Source of the DNA: an uncultured Clostridia bacterium
Lineage (GTDB): Bacteria > Bacillota > Clostridia > Oscillospirales > Acutalibacteraceae
Assembly (NCBI GenBank): GCA_944385055.1
Contig: CALWVT010000005.1
Coordinates: 84,188-148,187 of the forward strand
DNA: 64,000 nucleotides
Reading direction: 5' to 3'
Under the pieces are notes generated by a model. It saw nothing but the letters and a program-made list of their open reading frames with translations. It did not search any database and had not been told where the DNA came from. This document shows positions 54,275-60,859 of the stretch, piece after piece. Numbering within the stretch: position 1 is the first letter of the stretch; every line of letters begins with the position of its first letter. The position numbers and the translations under genes are program-made.

Positions 54275-55144
54275 TCACTTTCCTTCCCTTTCCGCTTGTT
54301 CGAGGAGCCGAAGCCCCAGCGCGAGGCCGTTGAGCGTGTCGATGCCCGACGTGTGGCCAAACGCGCGAACGGCCTGCAACGGCTCCTCCAGCGGGCTTTC
54401 GATGTCCGCAGCGTGCAAGAGCCCGTGCAGCACCTCGCCAAATTCCCCGCCGGCGGCGCACTGCAAAAAGGCACGGCTGATGTCGTTCGTGCGCGCGGCC
54501 GCGGACCGGACCGCCCCCGCGAACGCAAACAGGGCTTTTTCTGCCCCCGCCGCCCAGAACGCACACAGCATCCCCACAAGCGCATCGTCGCCCGAAGGGG
54601 TCAGGCCGCCGCCGAGGCCCACGAGGTCCTTGGCCGCCTTTGCGCACGCGGAAAAATCGGGCGCCGCGCGAAGGACCGCCGCAAACACGCTGCGCAGCGC
54701 CGCCTCCACCGCGCCGCTTCCCGGCCGGGGCGCCGGGTCCACGGCCGCGTCCGCAAGCCCCTGCGGACCCTCCTTTACACAGAGGGCCGATAAAAACGCT
54801 TCCACGTCTCTTCGAAGCCGCCGCCGCTTTGCGCCGGAAAGCCGCACGGAAAGCCGCGGCTGCCACACTTGCAGCGGCCCTACAAACAAAGAGACCTGCC
54901 CGCCAAACAAAACGCCCCCCAAAAAGGCAACCGTTTTTGCCTCCTTCGCGTGGGTCGCAAAATACCCGAACGCGCTTTCCGAAAGGGGCAGCGCCGCGGA
55001 CACCGGCGTCAGCGGGATCTCCTGCGGATGCAAAGCCAAAAGCCCCTCGGGCCCGGAAAGATTGACCGTCCGGCGGTAAACCGAATGGACCGGCAGCGGC
55101 CGCCCGCTCTCCAGCGCCCGCGCCGCCCGCACCGCACAGCGCAT
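54275..55144 (-). CDS. DUF2877 protein, probable AllH (YlbF-type) component of oxamate carbamoyltransferase
   Basis: A 289-aa protein with the DUF2877 hallmark LVGLGGGLTPSGDDALVG (about 174-191) and a TNDISRAFL stretch further on. In E. coli the family member YlbF/AllH works with AllF and AllG in oxamate carbamoyltransferase. It lies upstream of lctP, 3 nt apart, and runs divergently from pucR. MRCAV at 55144, 9 nt after AAAGGAG, is the chosen start; the frame is open to 55183. It remains a separate protein although AllF and AllG are fused. Confidence 0.85.
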   Translation of the reverse strand: MRCAVRAARALESGRPLPVHSVYRRTVNLSGPEGLLALHPQEIPLTPVSAALPLSESAFGYFATHAKEAKTVAFLGGVLFGGQVSLFVGPLQVWQPRLSVRLSGAKRRRLRRDVEAFLSALCVKEGPQGLADAAVDPAPRPGSGAVEAALRSVFAAVLRAAPDFSACAKAAKDLVGLGGGLTPSGDDALVGMLCAFWAAGAEKALFAFAGAVRSAAARTNDISRAFLQCAAGGEFGEVLHGLLHAADIESPLEEPLQAVRAFGHTSGIDTLNGLALGLRLLEQAEREGK

Positions 55145-55178
55145 CGCCCCACACTCCTTTCCGCCACTTGCAACGCGG

Positions 55179-55189
55179 CACAAAATGTG
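55179..55189. promoter_or_regulatory. Palindrome between divergent DUF2877 and pucR
   Basis: CACA-AAA-TGTG lies in the 103-nt divergent intergenic region, between a plus-strand TTGCAA (55168-55173) and TGTAAT (55191-55196) that could serve pucR. A regulator site controlling both directions is possible; it does not match a known PucR box. Confidence 0.25.
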
Positions 55190-55247
55190 ATGTAATATAA
55201 GAATCTACCAAAAAGCCGCGCTTTGCGCGATGAAAGGAAGGTCTTCG

Positions 55248-56825
55248 ATGGGAATATCCCTTTCCTGGCTTTTGCATGAAAGCGGCCTAAAGGGGCTGCG
55301 GCTTTTGACAGCCCCGCCCCTGCAGCCGCGCGCGATCACGGGCGTCAACATTCTCGACAACCCCGAAACCCTGCAATGGATCAAGCCCGGGGAACTCGTC
55401 CTGACAACCGGCTACATCTTTCGCAACGACCCCTCCCTGCAGACGCACATCCTGGAGGACCTAAACCGGGCCGGCTGCGCGGCGCTGTGCTTTAAAACGA
55501 AGCGCTTTTTTGCGGAAATTCCCGCGCCGATGGTGGAAACCGCACAGGCGCTGGACCTTCCCATCGTCGAGCTGCCGCTGCACTATTCGCTATCCGACGT
55601 GTCACAGGCGGTCTCGCGCAAGCTCTACGCCGACCAGTTCCAGCAGCTCGCACACGAGCAAATGCTCTACAACGCCTTATTTAACGCCTATTTCCAGGGC
55701 CGGCCGGTCAATGAAATCCTGCACATCCTTGCGGAGTATCTGAAACGCACCGTCTGCATCCTGTCGGGCCTGCGGAAAATCCCGTGGTATGCCCCGTTTG
55801 AAGAAGGGAACACACTTACGGATGCGCCGCTGCCGCTGCTGCCGCAGAAAGTCACCGCCGTGCCGGGCCCCGCAAACGCGCCCTACCGCAGCGGGACGCT
55901 GACCCTGCTCGGGCAGACGTTTTCCGCGGCGATGCTGCCGCTCTCGAACCCGCAGTATACGCTGTGCATCCTCGGGGATGCGCCGGAAACGCTGCCCTGG
56001 GACACGATTGCACACGTATTGAAGATCATCGATTTCACGCGCTCCCACGCGGTGCTGCGCCACCCGGAATTGACGAATTATTTCGATTCTTTTTTCCAAT
56101 ATCTTTTGCATCCGGACACGTTTTCCGAAGCGTCTTCCATCCAAGTTCTGGAATATTACGGCCTGCCGCACAACCCGCGCGGCACGGTGGCCGTATTCAG
56201 CGTGCAAAGCACGGAGCCGCAGTCGCTGTGGCCGCATGTCCAGTCGCTTTTGGACACGCTCGGCGTTCCGAAAGCCGGCTGCTTTGCCGCGTACAATGAG
56301 ACGCTTTTGTGCCTGTGCTTTTTAAAACCCACGGGCGAAGCGCTCAAGGCGGTGCTCGACGCGCTGTTTGCCGCGCTTTCACAGACGGTGCCCGGCCTTT
56401 CGGCCGGCGTAGGGCGGCTTTCCGCCGTGCCGCTGCCGCAGAGCTTCCGCGAGGCCTCCTTTGCGCTGTCGCTGACAAAGCGGCCGGACGGGGCGGCGTT
56501 TGTGCTGTTTGAAGACCATCTGGCCGACTGGCTGGTCTTTCAGCTGCCGCAGCCGCAGCGCGAGGACCTGCTCTCGATGACCGTAAAGCCGCTGCTCGAC
56601 TTTGACCGGAAGCACCACACAAACCTCACCGAAACCCTTGCGGCGTACTTTGACAGCGGCCTAAACGCAAGCCTTGCGGCCGCAAAGCTCTATATCCACC
56701 GCAACACCTTTTTAAAGCGCATGGAGAAGATCCGCACGCTGACGCATGTATCCACCGGCGATTCGGACCGCCTGCTCTCCCTCGCGCTCGGTCTGCGGAT
56801 ATACAGAGGGCTGCCGCGCGAATAA
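55248..56825 (+). CDS. pucR: PucR family transcriptional regulator (purine/ureide catabolism)
   Basis: A 525-aa regulator. The N-terminal PucR domain (1-125; ITGVNILDNPETLQWIKPGELVLTTGYIF, then LDLPIVELPLHYSLSDVSQAV) senses a ligand; a middle domain follows; and the C-terminal PucR-type helix-turn-helix is near 475-520 (AKLYIHRNTFLKRMEKI). Members activate ureide genes in response to purine breakdown products. ATG 55248 follows AAAGGAAGG by about 8 nt; the earlier ATG 55230 precedes it. It diverges from DUF2877-lctP and faces pucG, so it is well placed to control the island. Confidence 0.9.
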   Translation: MGISLSWLLHESGLKGLRLLTAPPLQPRAITGVNILDNPETLQWIKPGELVLTTGYIFRNDPSLQTHILEDLNRAGCAALCFKTKRFFAEIPAPMVETAQALDLPIVELPLHYSLSDVSQAVSRKLYADQFQQLAHEQMLYNALFNAYFQGRPVNEILHILAEYLKRTVCILSGLRKIPWYAPFEEGNTLTDAPLPLLPQKVTAVPGPANAPYRSGTLTLLGQTFSAAMLPLSNPQYTLCILGDAPETLPWDTIAHVLKIIDFTRSHAVLRHPELTNYFDSFFQYLLHPDTFSEASSIQVLEYYGLPHNPRGTVAVFSVQSTEPQSLWPHVQSLLDTLGVPKAGCFAAYNETLLCLCFLKPTGEALKAVLDALFAALSQTVPGLSAGVGRLSAVPLPQSFREASFALSLTKRPDGAAFVLFEDHLADWLVFQLPQPQREDLLSMTVKPLLDFDRKHHTNLTETLAAYFDSGLNASLAAAKLYIHRNTFLKRMEKIRTLTHVSTGDSDRLLSLALGLRIYRGLPRE

Positions 56826-56845
56826 TCGGCGGCAGCCCGTTTCTC
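56808..56845 (+). terminator. Terminator of pucR
   Basis: GGGCTGCCG pairs with CGGCAGCCC (9 bp), the first arm lying inside the last codons of pucR, followed by GTTTCTC. The U-tract is weak. Confidence 0.5.
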
Positions 56846-56854
56846 TACAGCGTC

Positions 56855-58081
56855 TTATTTCGCCTGGTGGTACACATCCAGTGCTGCGGCAACGCCGGCG
56901 CCCTTGTTGACCGGCACATGCAGCTGGAGCATGACCGCTTCCAGTGCGCCCAAAAGCATCAGGATGTTGCGCTTCTGGCTCGAATAACCCATATTGCCGA
57001 TGCGCAGGATCTTGCCGTCGAGCGGGCCGAAGCTCGTCGCGATCTCAATGCCAAAATCGTCGAGCAGCATGCCGCGAATGGCCTTGCCGTCCACCCCTTC
57101 GGGGATGTTGATGGCCGTCACAACCGGCATCTTATGCTTCAAGTCGCCGAAAATCGTCAGGCCCATGGCCTCCAGGCCGGCCGTGAGCGCCTTGTCATTC
57201 AGCGCATGGCGCGCAAAGCGGGCCTCGAGCGTCTCCTCGAGCACGCAGCGCAGCGCCTCATGGACGGCATACTGCATGCTCGTCGCCTCGGTGTGGTGGT
57301 TTAAGCGGCGCGGGCTCCAGTAATCCTCGAGCTGTGCCAAATCGAGGTAGTTGCTCGGGATGCGCGGCAGCGTGCCGTCGACGTCGTCGGCCGTGCGGAT
57401 GCCCTTTTCGACGCGCTTTCTTGCGCGGGCGATCGAGCTAATCTGTTCATTGTACGTAATCAGCGCGGAACCGGACGGCGCGGAAATGCACTTCTGCGTG
57501 CCGGCGATGCAGGCGGAGAGCTTCCACTCGTCAACCTTGACCGGTGCGCCGCCGAGCGTCGCAACCGTATCGACGATCAGCAGGGCGCCGTAGCGTTCGC
57601 ACAACTCGCCGATCTCTTCGAGCGGCTGCATCATCGAGGTGGACGTCTCACCGTGGACGCATGCGACCGCCTTGTAATGATCCTTTTTCAGCGCCTCTTC
57701 GATCTCTTCGGGCTCAAACACGGTGCCCCAGTCGCGCTCTAAAAGCGTGATATCCGCGCCGCAGCGCTCGAGGATTTCCGCCAGCAGGTAGCCGAAGCGG
57801 CCGAACGCCGGGATCAGCACCTTGTCGCCGGGGCAGATCGCCGCGGTCAGCACGGTCTCGAGGCCGCCGCGCGACGTCGTATCGACAACGTACGTCTGGT
57901 GGTTCTTCGTCTGGAAAACCTCGCGCGCCATCTCCATCGTCTCGTTCATCAGCTGCGTGAATTCCGGGTCAAACTGGCCGATGATGTGGGCGCTCATTGC
58001 GCGCAGCACGCGCGGGTCTGCCTCGACCGGGCCGGGCGCCATCAGCATGCGCGGGGAGGGATTGATCTCTTTAAATGTCAT
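56855..58081 (-). CDS. pucG: PucG-type aminotransferase, probable (S)-ureidoglycine:glyoxylate aminotransferase
   Basis: A 408-aa class V (AGXT-like) PLP enzyme. PLP lysine is K197 (CIAGTQKCISAPSG); ILIPAFGRFGYL-type and VCVHGETSTSM segments bind PLP. PucG converts ureidoglycine plus a 2-oxo acid to oxalurate plus an amino acid. GQFDPEF (Q36) and RRLNHH (N261) lie where, from memory, PucG enzymes differ from alanine-glyoxylate aminotransferases; this needs checking. Here it would replace the AllE and AllD steps, whose genes are absent from the window. Its promoter and leader hairpin lie just upstream. Confidence 0.85.
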   Translation of the reverse strand: MTFKEINPSPRMLMAPGPVEADPRVLRAMSAHIIGQFDPEFTQLMNETMEMAREVFQTKNHQTYVVDTTSRGGLETVLTAAICPGDKVLIPAFGRFGYLLAEILERCGADITLLERDWGTVFEPEEIEEALKKDHYKAVACVHGETSTSMMQPLEEIGELCERYGALLIVDTVATLGGAPVKVDEWKLSACIAGTQKCISAPSGSALITYNEQISSIARARKRVEKGIRTADDVDGTLPRIPSNYLDLAQLEDYWSPRRLNHHTEATSMQYAVHEALRCVLEETLEARFARHALNDKALTAGLEAMGLTIFGDLKHKMPVVTAINIPEGVDGKAIRGMLLDDFGIEIATSFGPLDGKILRIGNMGYSSQKRNILMLLGALEAVMLQLHVPVNKGAGVAAALDVYHQAK

Positions 58082-58123
58082 TTTGAAAGACTTCCTTTCC
58101 TTTTCTCGCTTTCAAAAATTACA

Positions 58124-58187
58124 GAAAAGCCGCAGGGGTGTGCGATTCCCGCGGCGTTTAAGCATTCTGTGGGCCGGCATTCGCCGC
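58124..58187 (-). promoter_or_regulatory. Leader of pucG with terminator/antiterminator-like alternatives
   Basis: Minus strand leader: GGCGGCG (58187-58181) can pair with CGCCGC (58157-58152), or the latter can open the hairpin GCCGCGGG/CCCTGCGGC (58155-58129) followed by TTTTCTGT. The two pairings exclude each other. High GC makes chance pairing possible. Confidence 0.4.
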
Positions 58188-58196
58188 CCTATTGCA

Positions 58197-58225
58197 AATA
58201 TAGCAAAAACGCACAGGCTCCGCAA
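58197..58225 (-). promoter_or_regulatory. Promoter of pucG
   Basis: Minus strand TTGCGG (58225-58220), a 17-nt spacer and TATATT (58202-58197) with TGC directly before it. Confidence 0.65.
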
Positions 58226-58226
58226 G

Positions 58227-58271
58227 GGGCAATCTGCCTATCTGAACCCGCACTTTGTAGGCAGGCTGCCC
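58227..58271. repeat. Two-part inverted repeat directly upstream of the pucG promoter
   Basis: GGGCA-atct-GCCTA ... TAGGC-aggc-TGCCC forms a broken stem of 5 + 5 bp with equal 4-nt internal loops around a 17-nt centre. It abuts the pucG -35. A regulator site or, on the plus strand (TTTTT follows), a terminator are both possible. Confidence 0.5.
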
Positions 58272-58291
58272 TTTTTCGTGCGCCGTCAGGA

Positions 58292-58336
58292 AACAAAAGG
58301 GCGCGGCTTTTGGGGACTTTCTCCGAAAGCCGCGCC
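58292..58336 (-). terminator. Intrinsic terminator of the 2-hydroxyacid dehydrogenase gene
   Basis: Minus strand GGCGCGGCTTT pairs with AAAGCCGCGCC (11 bp), followed by CTTTTGTTT. Confidence 0.82.
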
Positions 58337-58346
58337 TGCCGTTTTG

Positions 58347-59300
58347 TTAGAGGATCACATTGATCTGGCGGCCGTCTAAGTAAGCGGTGACATTTTCAAA
58401 CGTGATATGCGCGCGCTTGACCATCGCCTCTTTCGTCGCGAAGGCGACGTGCGGCGTCAGGACCGTGTGCTTCGCGTGGACGAGCGGGTAGTCCGCCGGC
58501 AGCGGCGGCTCCATGTCGAACACGTCGAGGCCGGCGCCGGCAATCTTCTCGTCGTTTAACGCCTCAGCGAGGGCCGCGTTGTCGACGACCGGGCCGCGGG
58601 CCGTGTTGATGAGCAGGGCCGTCGGCTTCATCAGCGCAATCTGCTCCTTGCCGATCATGCCGCGGGTTTCGGCGTTGCTCGGCACATGCAGCGAGACGAT
58701 GTCGCTTTCACGCAGGAGCTCGTCGAGCGGCACATATTGGACGCCCTGTGCTTCAAGCGCCGGTTTCACCGTGCGGCTGTACGCGAGCACGCGCATGCCG
58801 AAGACCTTCGCGATTTCCGCGACGCGCGAGCCGATTGCGCCCGTGCCGACGATGCCAAGCGTCTTGCCCTGCAGCTCGGGGCCGACAAGGCCGTCCTTCG
58901 TGCCGCCCGTGCGCGCGCGTTCATCGCACGTCGGGATATAGCGGTAAAGGCTGAGCATCAGACCGAACGCCAGCTCCGCAACGGCATTCGTCGAATAGCC
59001 CGCCGCGTTGCTGACCTTGATGCCGCGCGCCTTGCACGCGTCGAGCGCGATGTGGTCGACGCCCGTGAATGCAACCGCGATCATCTTGAGCTTCGGGCAG
59101 CCGTTGATGACCTCCGCCGGCAGCGGGAGGTTCGCGACCACCAGGATGTCCGCGTCTTTGCCGCGCTCAATCAGCGTGGGCGTGTCCGTGACGCGCGTGG
59201 TGTGATAGACAAACGTATGGCCCGCATCGAGCAAAGGCTGCTTTAACTCGTCGATCAGGCTCTGTTCGACGCCGAGCGGTTCAATGACTACAATATGCAT
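58347..59300 (-). CDS. D-2-hydroxyacid dehydrogenase (NAD(P)-dependent; glyoxylate/hydroxypyruvate reductase-like)
   Basis: A 317-aa two-domain dehydrogenase. Rossmann motif GIVGTGAIGSRVAE near 149; catalytic Arg in LLINTARGPVVDNAAL, Glu in GLDVFDMEPP and His in LTPHVAFAT. Relatives reduce glyoxylate, hydroxypyruvate or other 2-oxo acids, or bind as CtBP-like proteins. Next to pucG it might set the glyoxylate/glycolate balance that feeds the aminotransferase, but it has its own promoter and terminator. Substrate unproven. Confidence 0.88.
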   Translation of the reverse strand: MHIVVIEPLGVEQSLIDELKQPLLDAGHTFVYHTTRVTDTPTLIERGKDADILVVANLPLPAEVINGCPKLKMIAVAFTGVDHIALDACKARGIKVSNAAGYSTNAVAELAFGLMLSLYRYIPTCDERARTGGTKDGLVGPELQGKTLGIVGTGAIGSRVAEIAKVFGMRVLAYSRTVKPALEAQGVQYVPLDELLRESDIVSLHVPSNAETRGMIGKEQIALMKPTALLINTARGPVVDNAALAEALNDEKIAGAGLDVFDMEPPLPADYPLVHAKHTVLTPHVAFATKEAMVKRAHITFENVTAYLDGRQINVIL

Positions 59301-59338
59301 GTTCGTTCATCCTTTCCTTTGGGAAATGCACTGCTTTT

Positions 59339-59367
59339 ATTTTAAACGTCGGGTGCTTTCTTGTCAA
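59339..59367 (-). promoter_or_regulatory. Promoter of the 2-hydroxyacid dehydrogenase gene
   Basis: Minus strand TTGACA (59367-59362), a 17-nt spacer and TAAAAT (59344-59339). Confidence 0.82.
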
Positions 59368-59399
59368 TTCTTCCGAAGCATTTCCGGAATTTTTTGCCT

Positions 59400-60614
59400 T
59401 TATGCCGCGAACATGCGCACAAGCTCCAGGAGAATCCGGACGCACAGTTCCATGTCCTCCTCGGTGATGTGCTCATACGGGCCGTGGCAGGCCCAGCCGC
59501 CCGTGCCGAGGTTCGGGCAGGGCAGGCCCCGCGCGGAAAGCGTTGCGCCGTCCGTGCCGCCGCGAATCGGTTCGACGGCAGGGGTCAGGCCGACGGCCGC
59601 GATGGCCGCCTTCGCGCGCTCGATGAGCTCGGGATATGGACGGACGTACTCCTCCATGTTGCGGTAGCCGGCGGCAAACTGGACCTCCGCCGTGCCCTCG
59701 CCGTATTTCTCGTTGAGCAGCGCCGCGATGTGCAGAAGCATCTCCTTGCGGATATCGAAATGAAGCGCGTCGTGGTCGCGCAGGATGTAGTGCAGGACGG
59801 CACACGTGACATCGCCCTGCATGTTCGTCAGATGGAAAAAGCCCTCGCGGCCCTGCGTGTGCTCGGGCACCTCGCCCGCGGGCAGCATCGCATCGGCCTC
59901 CATCGCGATGCGCGCGGCGTTGTGCATTTTATCCTTCGCGCTGCCGGGGTGGATATTCTTGCCGTGAATCGTCAGGGTCGCGTCGCAGGCGTTAAAATTC
60001 TCATACGAAAACACGGCCGGGTCGCCGCCGTCGACCGTATAGGCAAATTTCGCGCCGAAGCCCGCAAGGTCAAAGTGCTCGGTGCCGCGGCCGATCTCCT
60101 CGTCGGGCGTAAAGGCGATGCACAACGGGCCGTGGGGGATGTTCTGGCTTAAAATCCGCTCGCAGGCGGTGAGGATTTCCGCGATGCCGGCCTTGTCGTC
60201 GGCGCCCAAAAGGGTCGTGCCGTCGGTCGTGATCAGCGTCTTGCCGATGCAGTCTTTCAGATGCGGGAATTCCTCGGGCGAAAGCGTCAGGCCCGCGCCG
60301 AGCGCCACCGCCTTGCCGTCGTACTGCTTGTGCACCTGCGGGTGCACCGGCGCGCCGGGGAAATCGGGAGACGTGTCCATGTGCGCGATAAAGCCCAAAG
60401 CCGGGGCATCCTCAAGGCCGGGCGTCGCGGGGAGTTTCGCGTAGACGTAGCCCGTGTCGGAAAGCACGACGTCCGAAGCCCCCAGGGCTTTGAGTTCCTC
60501 GAACAGCGCCTTTGCCAAATCCAACTCCCGTCCGGCACTCGGCGAGGCGGTTCTTTCGGGGTCGGAGGTCGTCTCCACCGCGATGTATTTGAAAAAGCGT
60601 TCCAAAACCTGCAT
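59400..60614 (-). CDS. pepT: Peptidase T (tripeptide aminopeptidase)
   Basis: A 404-aa M20B metallopeptidase. GFIAHMDTSPDFPG (H78, D80), LGADDKAGIAEIL, FTPDEEIGRG and the closing PCPNLGTGGWACHGPYEHI match PepT. It removes the N-terminal residue from tripeptides in the cytosol. The frame extends to 60752, but that part is promoter; MQVLERFFKYI is the family start, behind GAAAGGGTG. It stands alone. Confidence 0.95.
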   Translation of the reverse strand: MQVLERFFKYIAVETTSDPERTASPSAGRELDLAKALFEELKALGASDVVLSDTGYVYAKLPATPGLEDAPALGFIAHMDTSPDFPGAPVHPQVHKQYDGKAVALGAGLTLSPEEFPHLKDCIGKTLITTDGTTLLGADDKAGIAEILTACERILSQNIPHGPLCIAFTPDEEIGRGTEHFDLAGFGAKFAYTVDGGDPAVFSYENFNACDATLTIHGKNIHPGSAKDKMHNAARIAMEADAMLPAGEVPEHTQGREGFFHLTNMQGDVTCAVLHYILRDHDALHFDIRKEMLLHIAALLNEKYGEGTAEVQFAAGYRNMEEYVRPYPELIERAKAAIAAVGLTPAVEPIRGGTDGATLSARGLPCPNLGTGGWACHGPYEHITEEDMELCVRILLELVRMFAA

Positions 60615-60644
60615 AAAAATCACCCTTTCACTGTCTTCCATTTT

Positions 60645-60673
60645 AGTATACGCCCCCGCCGCCGCGGCCGCAA
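60645..60673 (-). promoter_or_regulatory. Promoter of pepT
   Basis: Minus strand TTGCGG (60673-60668), a 17-nt GC-rich spacer and TATACT (60650-60645). Confidence 0.65.
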
Positions 60674-60683
60674 GGGGAAATTC

Positions 60684-60802
60684 AAAAAACGGCGATGCCG
60701 GTTTCCTAACCCCAAGAAAATATAAAAAACGGCGATGCCAGTCGCCTGGCATCGCAACAATCTAAAATAAAAACGGCGATGCCGGAAAAACCGGCATCGC
60801 CG
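60684..60802 (-). terminator. Tandem terminators after the surface-protein gene, built from three repeats
   Basis: AAAAACGGCGATGCC occurs three times (60686-60699, 60726-60739, 60770-60783). On the minus strand copy 3 is a perfect 12-bp stem (CGGCGATGCCGG/CCGGCATCGCCG) followed by TTTTTATTTT. Copy 2 is a 10-bp stem (GCGATGCCAG/CTGGCATCGC) followed by CGTTTTTTATATTTT. Copy 1 keeps only one arm. All lie between the surface-protein gene and pepT. Confidence 0.85.
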
Positions 60803-60859
60803 CTACGCAAATACACTACATTTATCTTGTTGAGATGGTGTTTCCTTGTTGTTTAATCA

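Noticed and set aside
58124..58187. pucG leader considered as a purine or xanthine-type riboswitch
   Set aside because: The conserved loop bases of the purine and NMT1-type motifs are absent; kept only as a possible attenuator.
60684..60802. Repeats considered as a small CRISPR array
   Set aside because: Units are 15 nt with unequal spacing, are arms of terminator hairpins, and no cas gene is near.
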